Shown: in pieces, positions 26,795-34,995 of the stretch
How positions within the stretch are numbered: the first letter of the stretch is position 1
Layout of the letters: each line of letters starts with the position of its first letter
Assembly: GCA_002869145.1 (NCBI GenBank)
Contig: PKTM01000002.1
Coordinates: 1 to 64,000 of the forward strand
From: Denitrovibrio sp.
GTDB taxonomy: Bacteria; Chrysiogenota; Deferribacteres; Deferribacterales; Geovibrionaceae
Direction of reading: 5' to 3'
Length of the DNA stretch: 64,000 bases
Position numbers and translations under genes: made by a program
Notes under the pieces: generated by a model
The model's database searches: none
The model's input: only the letters and a program-made list of their open reading frames with translations
What the model was told of the DNA's origin: nothing

Positions 26795-27815
26795 GTATGA
26801 TCTTCCCAGTCAGGGGCATCCCTTTTTTCAGTTCTCTTTCGCTGTTGTTCACAGAGACTTTTATCATATACATAAAATTTATACGCTCTTCGTATGTCTG
26901 AACAGATTTTGGTGTAAATTCAGCTTCATCAGAAATGTATGTTATAGTGCCATTGTATTGTTTGTCTGGGTAAGAGTCTGATTTTAATATTACTTTTTGT
27001 CCAAGTTTAACTTTACCCAGATAAGTTTCACTGAGGTATCCTCTGACCCACATATCCGAAATGTCAGCAACAGTCATTATGACAGCACCCGGCTGTATGA
27101 ATTCCCCCGGTTCAGCAGTTTTTGTAATTACACTCCCTGATATTGGAGAGTGCAGTTTTGTATATTTGAGCTTCTGTTTAGCTTGCATGACTGACTGTTC
27201 AGATATGGATACGACAGCTCTGGCTTTTTCAATAACCTCACTGCGAGCACCTTCAATGGCAAGGCTTAAGCTCTCTTTAGCACTTCTTTCAGCGGCCTTT
27301 GCCTCCTCGCTTGCATGTAGAGCTTTTTCGTATGATGTTTCGTAAAGCTCATATGTTCTTTTGCTTACTCCGTTTAACTCGTACAGTTTTTTGAACCTGT
27401 CTCTGTCAGATTTTGCCTGATGAAGGTCTGCATCGGCTTTTTTCACAGCGGCGAGAGCTTTGTCTAAGGCTGCCTTTGTGTTTCTGATCTCCTGCTTTCT
27501 GCTTCCGGCCAGAACTTCTGCTAAGGATGCTTCGCTATATGCAAGGTTTGCCTGTGCAGCAGATAAGGCGAGCTTTTCGTCTGTGTCGTCAAGGGTTGCA
27601 GCCAGCTCTTCAGAGTTTATACTTTCCCCCTCTTCGAAATTGACACTTTTTATCCGGCCTGATGTTTTAAATGAGAGCTTAACTTCCGTAACCTCTGCTG
27701 TTCCAGAGAAAAGATACGAACCGTCCGGGTGAGTTCTCTCCATTTTGTTAGACTTAAAAACCACTAAAGATATTATAACTATAGGTATTATTAAAAGAAA
27801 AAACCGTTTTTTCAT
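26787..27815 (-). CDS. HlyD-family membrane fusion protein (YbhG-like)
   Basis: A 342-residue protein with one N-terminal membrane helix (FFLLIIPIVIISLVVF) and a lipoyl/biotinyl-like half (SFKTSGRIKSVNFEEGESI). A long alpha-hairpin coiled coil covers ~70-205 (Ala/Glu/Lys-rich). The second lipoyl half (LHSPISGSVITKTAEPGEFI) and a beta-barrel domain end the protein. It should connect the ABC permeases with an outer-membrane channel, which is not encoded here. It lies between the TetR gene (4-base overlap) and the ATPase gene, as ybhG does in E. coli. Confidence 0.9.
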   Translation of the reverse strand: MKKRFFLLIIPIVIISLVVFKSNKMERTHPDGSYLFSGTAEVTEVKLSFKTSGRIKSVNFEEGESINSEELAATLDDTDEKLALSAAQANLAYSEASLAEVLAGSRKQEIRNTKAALDKALAAVKKADADLHQAKSDRDRFKKLYELNGVSKRTYELYETSYEKALHASEEAKAAERSAKESLSLAIEGARSEVIEKARAVVSISEQSVMQAKQKLKYTKLHSPISGSVITKTAEPGEFIQPGAVIMTVADISDMWVRGYLSETYLGKVKLGQKVILKSDSYPDKQYNGTITYISDEAEFTPKSVQTYEERINFMYMIKVSVNNSERELKKGMPLTGKIILE

Positions 27816-28447
27816 CTCTTTTCTCCGTAGTAATTCATTATTCCGTTTAGAGAGAATTTATATATATGTTCTGCATGTTTTTCTATATCTTCATCTGTGC
27901 TTTTGATTGTAAGTCCTGATTTTGCCAAGATCTCTTTTGCAAAAAGAGGATGCATACACTGACCTGCTATGCTGGAAACAAAACGAATAACCTTTTCTTG
28001 CTCCACCTCTCCGGTGAGCTCCCTTACGATTGAGCTTATAAGCATAATTATTTTAGAGATGTGTTTTTCAAAAATCTTTTCCATTGTGTCCGTTGGATTT
28101 GTCATCTCCATCAAAACAATACGAACTTTAGCCGGTGAGTTTCCTAGGCCTTTTGGACCTATCATTCTGTGCAAAATTAGTCTTATCGCATTTTTGAGCT
28201 TCTCTTCAGCACTCATCTCTTCTTTTATAAAATCAGTAACTGAGACAGCATCAAAAGCTTCATTTATAGTCGCCTGTACAATCTCGTCGTAAAGTGTCTT
28301 TTTGTTTCTGAAATGATAATTTACCAGAGCTAGGCTGACGTCCGCCTTTTTGCAGATTTCTCTTATTGTAGTAGCCTTAAAACCTTTCTCTCCGAAAAGC
28401 TCCAGTGCGGCATTTACAATCCTTTCTTTCGGCTCACAGCAGTACAT
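27812..28447 (-). CDS. TetR-family repressor of the exporter operon (CecR-like)
   Basis: A 211-residue protein. The N-terminal HTH (LFGEKGFKATTIREICKKADV ... LVNYHFRNKKTLYDEIV) is a textbook TetR motif; the C-terminal domain is all-helical. It is first in an operon with HlyD-, double-ATPase- and two permease genes, the same order as E. coli cecR(ybiH)-ybhGFSR, so it very likely represses its own operon. Palindromic sequence just upstream (28470-28488) could be its operator. The inducer is unknown. Confidence 0.9.
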   Translation of the reverse strand: MYCCEPKERIVNAALELFGEKGFKATTIREICKKADVSLALVNYHFRNKKTLYDEIVQATINEAFDAVSVTDFIKEEMSAEEKLKNAIRLILHRMIGPKGLGNSPAKVRIVLMEMTNPTDTMEKIFEKHISKIIMLISSIVRELTGEVEQEKVIRFVSSIAGQCMHPLFAKEILAKSGLTIKSTDEDIEKHAEHIYKFSLNGIMNYYGEKR

Positions 28448-28469
28448 ATTAACTCCTAAACAATTGTTC

Positions 28470-28488
28470 TAAACAAATGTATAGTTTA
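28470..28488. promoter_or_regulatory. Candidate TetR-type operator
   Basis: TAAAC and GTTTA form a perfect inverted repeat with a 9-nt spacer 22 bp before the repressor start; AACAATTGTT (28459-28468) is a second small palindrome beside it. Placement between repressor gene and its promoter region supports autoregulation. Confidence 0.35.
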
Positions 28489-28595
28489 TTTGCAAATTTA
28501 GTCAATACTAAATATTCAATCTGTAATGCGTGATGTTATCATTAAAAAATCTCTTGTATAGTTTTTAGCTTTCCTTTACTAAAGAGAAGAATGAT

Positions 28596-29378
28596 ATGAA
28601 AAATAATCTTAAATTTGCACTAACAATATTATTGTTTCTTTTCACTTGCAACGCCTATGCAGAGCGCATAGTAAGCCTTTCACCAGGGTTGACGGAGATA
28701 CTCTTTGCCATAGGTGCTGGTGATGATGTGGTGGGAGTTACAGAGTTTTGTGACTATCCTCCGGAAACAAAAAAGATAGCAAAAGTAGGCAGCGGCTTCA
28801 GACCTTCCATAGAAAAGATAGTGAGTCTTAAACCTACTTTGGTGCTTGGTTCTGTGGAGGGTGCTGAAAAAAATCTTAAGAACTATCTGGATAATCTGAA
28901 TATACGTAATTACTTTTTTCGCTCAACAGATGCCACAGACGTTATAAACAGCATAACCCAAATTTCAAACCTGCTTAACATAGATTCTTCTGAGATGGTA
29001 TTAGATATGATGGATCATTTTGACAAAAAAAATAAGGCTGACAGCAGTGGACTTTTTCTTGTGGGTATTGACCCTTTTTCTGCTGCCGGCAGCGGCACAT
29101 TTGTCAACGACATAATGAACTGCTCAGGTGTTTCGAATATAATGGGTGATAGCTATAAGGGCTATATCCTTGTGAGTTTTGAATATATTCTTGCCAAAAA
29201 TCCCGACTATATATTTATTTCAGGGAAGATGGGCGCAACTGACATTGAATCTTTTATAGATAGGCTTAAGCGTTCGGGTGTAAAATCAAAAATAATTAAA
29301 CTGGACTGTGACTGCTTTCTGCGTCCGTCCCAAAGGATAAAACAGGCGTGCATAAACATGCGGCAAATAATCAGGTAA
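28596..29378 (+). CDS. btuF: Periplasmic vitamin B12-binding protein, BtuF-like
   Basis: A 260-residue protein with a signal peptide (LTILLFLFTCNAYA) and a class-III substrate-binding fold: RIVSLSPGLTEILFAIGAGDDVVGVT at the start of the mature protein and KPTLVLGS before the linker helix. The SLSP.LTE and Y/CDYP motifs are typical of cobalamin and corrinoid binders. It is the first gene of a three-gene ABC importer that precedes a cobalamin riboswitch and btuB. Iron-siderophore or heme transport is a less likely alternative, given that riboswitch. Confidence 0.85.
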   Translation: MKNNLKFALTILLFLFTCNAYAERIVSLSPGLTEILFAIGAGDDVVGVTEFCDYPPETKKIAKVGSGFRPSIEKIVSLKPTLVLGSVEGAEKNLKNYLDNLNIRNYFFRSTDATDVINSITQISNLLNIDSSEMVLDMMDHFDKKNKADSSGLFLVGIDPFSAAGSGTFVNDIMNCSGVSNIMGDSYKGYILVSFEYILAKNPDYIFISGKMGATDIESFIDRLKRSGVKSKIIKLDCDCFLRPSQRIKQACINMRQIIR

Positions 29379-30322
29379 CTCTTTATCTGTTATTCATAAT
29401 TCTTTCTGCCTTTTCCATATACGCCGGGCTTTGCTTCGGCGGCGAGTTTATCCCCCCGTTTAATATTTTTAGCCCAGACAACTCTCTGGTAACTCTAAAC
29501 ATCAGACTGCCGAGGGTTCTTGCTGGCTTTATGATTGGCGGAGGGCTGAGCATAGTCGGCATGTCTTTTCAGACCTGGTTCAGAAATCCGCTGGCAGATC
29601 CATTTATCTTAGGTGTTGCTGGTGCTGCCGCTGTTGGTGTTGTTTTCGGTATGATATTTCAGATAGACAGCTACTACGGCTCCCGTGTTCTTGTTTTTGT
29701 GTTTTCCATGATATCGATAGCTCTGATATTTCTCCTGTCTGGCATCCATAAAAGAGGGCAGGGTGTAAAATTGATACTGATAGGAGTTGGACTGAATTTC
29801 TTTTTTACATCAGTAATAACCGTTATGCATACTGTTATGAGTGACCGTTTCAGCAAAAATATTATCCTCTGGTATATGGGGGACACCTCCTCGCTTCAGC
29901 TTCGGGATGCACTCTTCATGTCGGTGTTTGTGATAATCTGCTCTGTTTTACTCATAAGGATGGGGCGGCAGATGAATCTTTATATGATGGGTGACGATAT
30001 AGCCGAAAGTTCCGGGCTTGACATGGGTAAATTCTCATTTAAAGTTTTTATGCTCGGCTCAGTCATAACAGCAATACTTGTTACATTTTGCGGAAGTATA
30101 GGCTTCATAGGGATAGTGGTTCCGCACATAGCAAAAATAATATCAGGCTACGATTTTCGCAGAAATATGCCAGTCAGCTTTTTTATAGGCGGGATATCTG
30201 TTGTTTTTATAGATACTTTCTGCCGGACAGCTTTTTATCCGAGAGAGATTCCACTTGGAGCTGTTACTGCACTTGTGGGTGCACCATTTTTCATTCATAT
30301 CCTGCGCAAGGGGCTGTCATGA
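29348..30322 (+). CDS. btuC: Vitamin B12 ABC transporter permease, BtuC-like (FecCD family)
   Basis: A 324-residue protein with about ten hydrophobic helices and FecCD signatures: LNIRLPRVLAGFMIGGGLSI, FRNPLADPFILGVAGAAAVG and CGSIGFIGIVVPHIAKI. It should form the inner-membrane homodimer that moves corrinoid delivered by the neighbouring binding protein. Start GTG 29348 overlaps btuF by 31 bases and gives a short N-terminal tail; a later start is possible. Its end overlaps btuD (ATGA). Confidence 0.88.
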   Translation: MHKHAANNQVTLYLLFIILSAFSIYAGLCFGGEFIPPFNIFSPDNSLVTLNIRLPRVLAGFMIGGGLSIVGMSFQTWFRNPLADPFILGVAGAAAVGVVFGMIFQIDSYYGSRVLVFVFSMISIALIFLLSGIHKRGQGVKLILIGVGLNFFFTSVITVMHTVMSDRFSKNIILWYMGDTSSLQLRDALFMSVFVIICSVLLIRMGRQMNLYMMGDDIAESSGLDMGKFSFKVFMLGSVITAILVTFCGSIGFIGIVVPHIAKIISGYDFRRNMPVSFFIGGISVVFIDTFCRTAFYPREIPLGAVTALVGAPFFIHILRKGLS

Positions 30323-31044
30323 TAGATATTAAAAATCTCATCTTCAGCTATGGGCAGGATTTCACACTTGCTGTTGATGAACTTAATCTACCAGACAAAG
30401 GATTTGTTTCGCTTATAGGTCCAAACGGAAGCGGGAAAACAACGCTTTTGCGGATACTTGCTGGTCTTTTGAAAGAGCACACAGGGGAAGTGATTGTTTG
30501 CGGAAAAAATATTAAGCAGCTATCAAAAGAGGAGATGGCAGAAAAGGTGGCTTACGTCCCTGTTTACGTAAGACCGGATAACCCAGTCACCGTTAGAGAG
30601 CTTATCCTGTCTGGTGCATACAGATATGGTGGTGATGCAGATATTTCTCAGGTGACAGAGCTTTGCGGCATTGAAAAGATGCTAGAAAAATCAGTTTACT
30701 CTATCTCTTCCGGGGAAATGAAGCGTGTGCTCATTGCACGTGCTCTTATTCAGAAAACCGATATTGTCATTATGGATGAACCATTTGCAAATCTTGATCC
30801 TAACTATGAGATACGTGTCATGGAGCTGATAAGAGAGATAGCGAAAGAGAAGCTTATTATAGCAGCAGTGCATAACGTCACTCTGGCATCGGTTATTTCA
30901 GACAGGATAGCAGGACTGAAAGAGGGCAGACTTGCTTTTTACACTGAAAAAAAGGTGGATGCTAAAATACTGAAAGACCTTTATAGTTCAGAGTTTATAA
31001 CAATAAATGATCACCCTTATCCTGACTACTTTTCTGTTAGGTGA
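30319..31044 (+). CDS. btuD: Vitamin B12 ABC transporter ATPase, BtuD-like
   Basis: A 241-residue ATPase with Walker A GPNGSGKTT, Q-loop region YVPVYVRPDNPVTV, signature SISSGEMKRVLIARAL, Walker B IVIMDEPFANLDP and H-loop AAVHNV. The length is normal for BtuD/FecE-type subunits. ATG 30319 overlaps the permease stop (ATGA). An in-frame extension upstream lies wholly inside btuC and is not used. It powers import by the BtuC-like permease. Confidence 0.9.
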   Translation: MIDIKNLIFSYGQDFTLAVDELNLPDKGFVSLIGPNGSGKTTLLRILAGLLKEHTGEVIVCGKNIKQLSKEEMAEKVAYVPVYVRPDNPVTVRELILSGAYRYGGDADISQVTELCGIEKMLEKSVYSISSGEMKRVLIARALIQKTDIVIMDEPFANLDPNYEIRVMELIREIAKEKLIIAAVHNVTLASVISDRIAGLKEGRLAFYTEKKVDAKILKDLYSSEFITINDHPYPDYFSVR

Positions 31045-31094
31045 AAAAAAACTTCTTGCATTTTTGAACCATTCTAAATAATAATCAACTTACC

Positions 31095-31250
31095 AACTGC
31101 TAGTATGATGCGGGAAACCGGTGCAAATCCGGTGCTGTCGCGCAACTGTAAGCCGGACGAAAACCCATTTATGTCACTGCCCTAAGGCGGGAAGGCGGGT
31201 TAGTAGAATGAAGGCAAGCCAGGATACCTTATTCATGCTTCTAAGCAGTA
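31095..31250 (+). promoter_or_regulatory. Cobalamin riboswitch
   Basis: The conserved core is unmistakable: CGGGAAACCGGTGCAAATCC, then GCTGTCGCGCAACTGTAAGC and the B12 box AGCCAGGATACC (31218-31229). ACTGCT (31096-31101) can pair with AGCAGT (31244-31249) as a closing stem. CCTTATTC (31227-31234) is complementary to GAATAAGG (31263-31270) and may be part of the expression platform, since it overlaps the B12 box. No T-run follows that stem, so translational control is possible. A weak promoter-like TTGCAT lies at 31056. It controls btuB and probably tonB. Confidence 0.95.
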
Positions 31251-31359
31251 CCTACTTACGCCGAATAAGGGGGTGCGACGTGAACACATCTAAAACCTGA
31301 CATCAATTTTTCCACCTTAAACTTTTGTTTTATAATTTAATCAAAATAAGGAGAGATTG

Positions 31360-33258
31360 ATGAAATCTTTAAGAATTGCACTTGTATTAATGTTCCTCTG
31401 CAATATTGCTTTTGCAGAAAATCTGGAAGAGATAGTTATTTTCGAAGACTCACTTGCGCTCAAAGAGAGCAAGACCACAGCTAATGTCGAAGTTATTACT
31501 TCAGAAAAAATTGAAAACATAGATCCTGCAACTACAGCAGATCTGCTGAAAACCATACTTGGTGTGTCGGTAAAAAGCTATGATGCTAAACATGTTTCCA
31601 TTGATATGGGTGGCTACGGTGCAGAGAAGGGCAGCCTGAACAGTGTTATTATGCTGAACGGACGCAGGATAAACTCCCCTGATATGTCCAGCATAGACTG
31701 GAACTTTATCCCGGTGGAAAACATTGACAGGGTGGAAGCTTATCATGGTGGAAACTCAGTGCTTTTTGGCGACAGAGCAACAGGCGGGGCTATAAATATT
31801 GTAACAAAAAAACCAATTAAATCTGGTTTTGCTGTGAAAGCAGAGGGTGGAAGCTATGGCACATATCACGGCAACCTTGCTGGTCAGTATGCATCAGAAA
31901 AATTCGCATTTCTTCTTAACTTAGACAAATATTCAACTGACGGATACAGAGACAACTCTGAGCTTGAAACGAAATCATTATCAGCAGATGCCACATACTA
32001 CCACGATTATTTTGAAATTAATCTTTTCGGCAACTACACAGATTCAGAGTATGGTCTGCCGGGCAGTGTTACAAAGGCGGAGATTGCGCAGCACGGCAGC
32101 AAGTATTCTTCAAGATCTGATGACGGTGGTGATGATTCCGAATATATTTTCGGACTCGGCGCAAAGGTTTTTCTTCCTGTGGGTGAGCTGAACATAAAAA
32201 CTGATTTCCACAATCGAGATAGAGACTATAAGCTGTACGGAAGCAGCAACACCGACAAGCTTTCAAGCAAAGCGGTCAACCCTTTTTATGTTTATAAGAT
32301 AGAGCACAATGATTACTCAAACAGGCTTATAGTTGGCGGTGAATATATCTCTTATACTATTGATGGTGAATCAGATTTCGACAGTTTTGACATAGACCGC
32401 ACAATGACAGCCTTTTATATGTCTGACAATATTAAGCTCAAAGGCTTTTTACTTGAGGCCGGGTACAGGGTTCAAAAACTTTCTGATGATTACAAGTTCG
32501 AAGACAAAAGCAAAGACGATACCGAGAACGCATATAATATACTTGCCGGATATGATTTTGGCAGCCTGGGGTCATTCTTTGTAAAATATGACAGAAGTTT
32601 CCGCTTCCCTACCACAGACGAACTGAGAGAGTATGACTTTTTCACAGGTGCCGGCAAGCTGAACACAGATATTGAAACCCAGAAAGCAAATACTTACTCG
32701 CTGGGCTATTCATATAGCCGTGATGCACATTTTCTTGATGTTTCTGTTTATAAGCAGGATACAGATAATGAAATTTTTACTAACCCTACATACACACCGT
32801 TTGCAAATGAGAATATTGATACTAAAAGAAAGGGAGCAGATATAAGAGTCGGTTACGATTCAGACACTCTTCTTATGGAGCTCGCATACTCTTATGTGGA
32901 TGCAGATATTGACGAGGGTGTGAGCAAAGGGAATGATATCCCGCTTTTGTCTAAAAACAAAGTGAAGGCAACTTTCGGGTATAGGTGTTCGGCAGGAGTA
33001 GGGGTCTATTATTTTGCAAACTACTACAGCTCTTCTTATCAGGGGAGCGACTATGGAAACACTCAGGACAAGCTTGACGCATACTGGGTCAGCGATATGA
33101 AGATAGACTACAAATATGACAGGTTCAGCATTTTCTTTAAAGTAAACAACATGTTTAACGAGAAATATTACGATTATGCATTCAAAACAGCCTTCTATGA
33201 GGCTTACTACCCTGCAGCAGAGAGAAACTTTGCCGCAGGTCTCACTTTCAGGTACTAA
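31360..33258 (+). CDS. btuB: TonB-dependent outer-membrane cobalamin receptor, BtuB-like
   Basis: A 632-residue protein with a signal peptide (LRIALVLMFLCNIAFA) and a TonB box-like EEIVIFED. The plug domain carries KTILGVSVKSY, VIMLNGRRINSPDM and GGAINIVTKKP. A ~22-strand barrel ends AAERNFAAGLTFRY with an aromatic last residue. The cobalamin riboswitch directly upstream identifies the substrate class. ATG 31360 is chosen over TTG 31357 because AAGGAG lies 6 nt upstream. Confidence 0.92.
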   Translation: MKSLRIALVLMFLCNIAFAENLEEIVIFEDSLALKESKTTANVEVITSEKIENIDPATTADLLKTILGVSVKSYDAKHVSIDMGGYGAEKGSLNSVIMLNGRRINSPDMSSIDWNFIPVENIDRVEAYHGGNSVLFGDRATGGAINIVTKKPIKSGFAVKAEGGSYGTYHGNLAGQYASEKFAFLLNLDKYSTDGYRDNSELETKSLSADATYYHDYFEINLFGNYTDSEYGLPGSVTKAEIAQHGSKYSSRSDDGGDDSEYIFGLGAKVFLPVGELNIKTDFHNRDRDYKLYGSSNTDKLSSKAVNPFYVYKIEHNDYSNRLIVGGEYISYTIDGESDFDSFDIDRTMTAFYMSDNIKLKGFLLEAGYRVQKLSDDYKFEDKSKDDTENAYNILAGYDFGSLGSFFVKYDRSFRFPTTDELREYDFFTGAGKLNTDIETQKANTYSLGYSYSRDAHFLDVSVYKQDTDNEIFTNPTYTPFANENIDTKRKGADIRVGYDSDTLLMELAYSYVDADIDEGVSKGNDIPLLSKNKVKATFGYRCSAGVGVYYFANYYSSSYQGSDYGNTQDKLDAYWVSDMKIDYKYDRFSIFFKVNNMFNEKYYDYAFKTAFYEAYYPAAERNFAAGLTFRY

Positions 33259-33949
33259 GCGTGTTGTCGGGGGGGGCTTGCTCCCCCTGACTCTGCTTTT
33301 TGCGGTGCTTTTGCACCTTTCATTTTTTATGATAATAGATTTGCGTCCAGACGAGGCCGACAGTACTGTAAAAAAGACATCTGCTTTAAATGTAAGCTTT
33401 TACAGCATTAAAAAACAAGCACCCTCACCAGAGCCAGTGGTGAAAAAGGCTCTGCCAAAAGAGGTACCACAACAGACAAAGGTTTCTTTAAAGGCAAAGC
33501 CGTTGCAAAAGACAATGGTTAAAACTGATAAGACTACACCTTTGCCTATAACAGAAAAAAATATTCCGGCAAAATCTGTTAATGTGACTGTAGAACCTCA
33601 GCCTGAACCGTCAGCTCCTGTAATTCAGGCTTCAGCGACAAAACCCGATCTGCCAAATTTCAGTGATACCGCTTTTCTGAAAACAAAATACAGAGACACA
33701 GTTCGGGAAATTATTGCTGCTAATAAAAAATATCCGGTTCGAGCCAGAAGAAGAGGGATACAGGGGAGTGTTACCGTTGCCTTTTCAGTGTACACTGACG
33801 GCGTGGTTTCAAACACCTCTGTTGAAGGCTCCAGCGGTTTTGATATTCTAGACAAAACAGCACTTCAGATACTGGCTGAATCATCTCCCCTGCCAGCACC
33901 GCCAGAGCAGATGGACTTTACCGTTCCCATCAGTTTTAAGCTTAATTAA
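33197..33949 (+). CDS. tonB: TonB energy transducer
   Basis: One N-terminal membrane helix (LLPLTLLFAVLLHLSFFMII) is followed by a Pro/Lys-rich periplasmic stretch (~60-150) and a C-terminal TonB domain (KKYPVRARRRGIQGSVTVAF ... SSGFDILDKTAL). It should energise the BtuB-like receptor encoded upstream; exbB and exbD are not in the window. The start is unclear: in-frame ATG 33176, ATG 33197 and TTG 33230 all lie inside btuB and lack convincing ribosome sites. A well-placed GTG at 33261, just after the btuB stop, is out of frame because of the following G8 tract. Confidence 0.85.
   Translation: MRLTTLQQRETLPQVSLSGTKRVVGGGLLPLTLLFAVLLHLSFFMIIDLRPDEADSTVKKTSALNVSFYSIKKQAPSPEPVVKKALPKEVPQQTKVSLKAKPLQKTMVKTDKTTPLPITEKNIPAKSVNVTVEPQPEPSAPVIQASATKPDLPNFSDTAFLKTKYRDTVREIIAANKKYPVRARRRGIQGSVTVAFSVYTDGVVSNTSVEGSSGFDILDKTALQILAESSPLPAPPEQMDFTVPISFKLN
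33269..33276 (+). repeat. Homopolymeric G8 tract at the tonB start
   Basis: Eight consecutive G residues sit between a possible GTG start (33261) and the TonB membrane helix. With nine or six G the GTG would be in frame with tonB, so this is a possible slippage or phase-variation site, or a sequencing-length error. Confidence 0.6.
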
Positions 33950-34000
33950 ATCCTTTTAAAACCACTTCAAAAGGTGTAGTCTTCCTAACCGGAGGATTAT

Positions 34001-34888
34001 GTGAACACCGAAGATTCTAAAGCCAGCCTTTTACAGCTTACTTTTGGCGCATTCATCATAAGTTTTTCTCCTGTGTTTGCGAAACTTTCAGGTTCAGCCA
34101 CTACTATGTCCGGTTTTTACAGGATGTTTTTTGGACTTGTAGGGCTTTCACTTATGTTTCTGCTGGGGAAAAAAATAACGAAGTGCACCAAAGAAGGAGT
34201 GTTAATGGCTGCACTGAGCGGTGTTTTCTTCTCACTGGACATATATTTCTGGCATAAGAGTATTTTATATGTGGGAGCCGGTCTTTCAACTCTTCTTGCA
34301 AATTTTCAGGTATTTTTTCTGGCAATGCTTGACATCTTTGTTTTTCGTCAGAAGGTCTCCAAGAAATTGTGGGCTGCTATTCTTCTAGCTGTAACAGGGC
34401 TTTATCTTTTAGTTGGGACAAGCTGGAGCGACAGTGATGTTGTTTTCCGCATGGGCGTTCTTTACGGTATTTTAACAGCTATGATGTACACAGGCTACAT
34501 AGTCACACTCAGGCTGACTGGAGCTGAAAAACGTATTCTGGACAGAAGGGTGAGTATGGTTGTTGTCACCTTTGTTGCTTGTGTTCTGCTCGGCTTTGTG
34601 GCTGTTGTCACAGGGGAGAGTCTTGCTATACCTGACGTTCAGACAGGTGTGTATCTTGTCTCATATGGTGTTCTTTGTCAGGCTGCGGGGTGGGTTATCA
34701 TAGCCACTGCAATCCCTAAGTTAAAGCTTACTGTTAGCGGTCTTATACTTCTGCTTCAGCCGACACTTGCATACGTTTGGGATGTCTCTTTTTTCGGCAA
34801 ACATATTACACTCGTTGAGCTTTGCGGTGCTTTGCTTGCCCTTACAGCAATATATCTGGGAAATTTGCGGACTGTGGAAAAGAAATAA
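34001..34888 (+). CDS. DMT-superfamily (EamA) transporter
   Basis: A 295-residue protein with about ten membrane helices in two EamA repeats (AFIISFSPVFAKLSGSATTM at the start of repeat 1; LYGILTAMMYTGYIVTLRL at the start of repeat 2). The family exports amino acids or other small metabolites; the substrate cannot be told from sequence. It starts at GTG 34001 with GGAGG 5 nt upstream. It lies 51 bp behind tonB and could share its transcript, but a corrinoid-related role is not indicated. Confidence 0.85.
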   Translation: MNTEDSKASLLQLTFGAFIISFSPVFAKLSGSATTMSGFYRMFFGLVGLSLMFLLGKKITKCTKEGVLMAALSGVFFSLDIYFWHKSILYVGAGLSTLLANFQVFFLAMLDIFVFRQKVSKKLWAAILLAVTGLYLLVGTSWSDSDVVFRMGVLYGILTAMMYTGYIVTLRLTGAEKRILDRRVSMVVVTFVACVLLGFVAVVTGESLAIPDVQTGVYLVSYGVLCQAAGWVIIATAIPKLKLTVSGLILLLQPTLAYVWDVSFFGKHITLVELCGALLALTAIYLGNLRTVEKK

Positions 34889-34995
34889 TTTTGTTTTACT
34901 GTTTAATAAAAAATATTGTAAGTGTAAAATTTTCGGTTTATTATTAATTTAGATTCAAAACCTTTAAAATTATTACTTTAGTGGATGTATGTCCT

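Noticed and set aside
30088-30318. Upstream extension of the B12 ATPase gene
   Set aside because: It lies wholly inside btuC in another frame; ATG 30319 begins exactly at the conserved ABC domain and overlaps the btuC stop.
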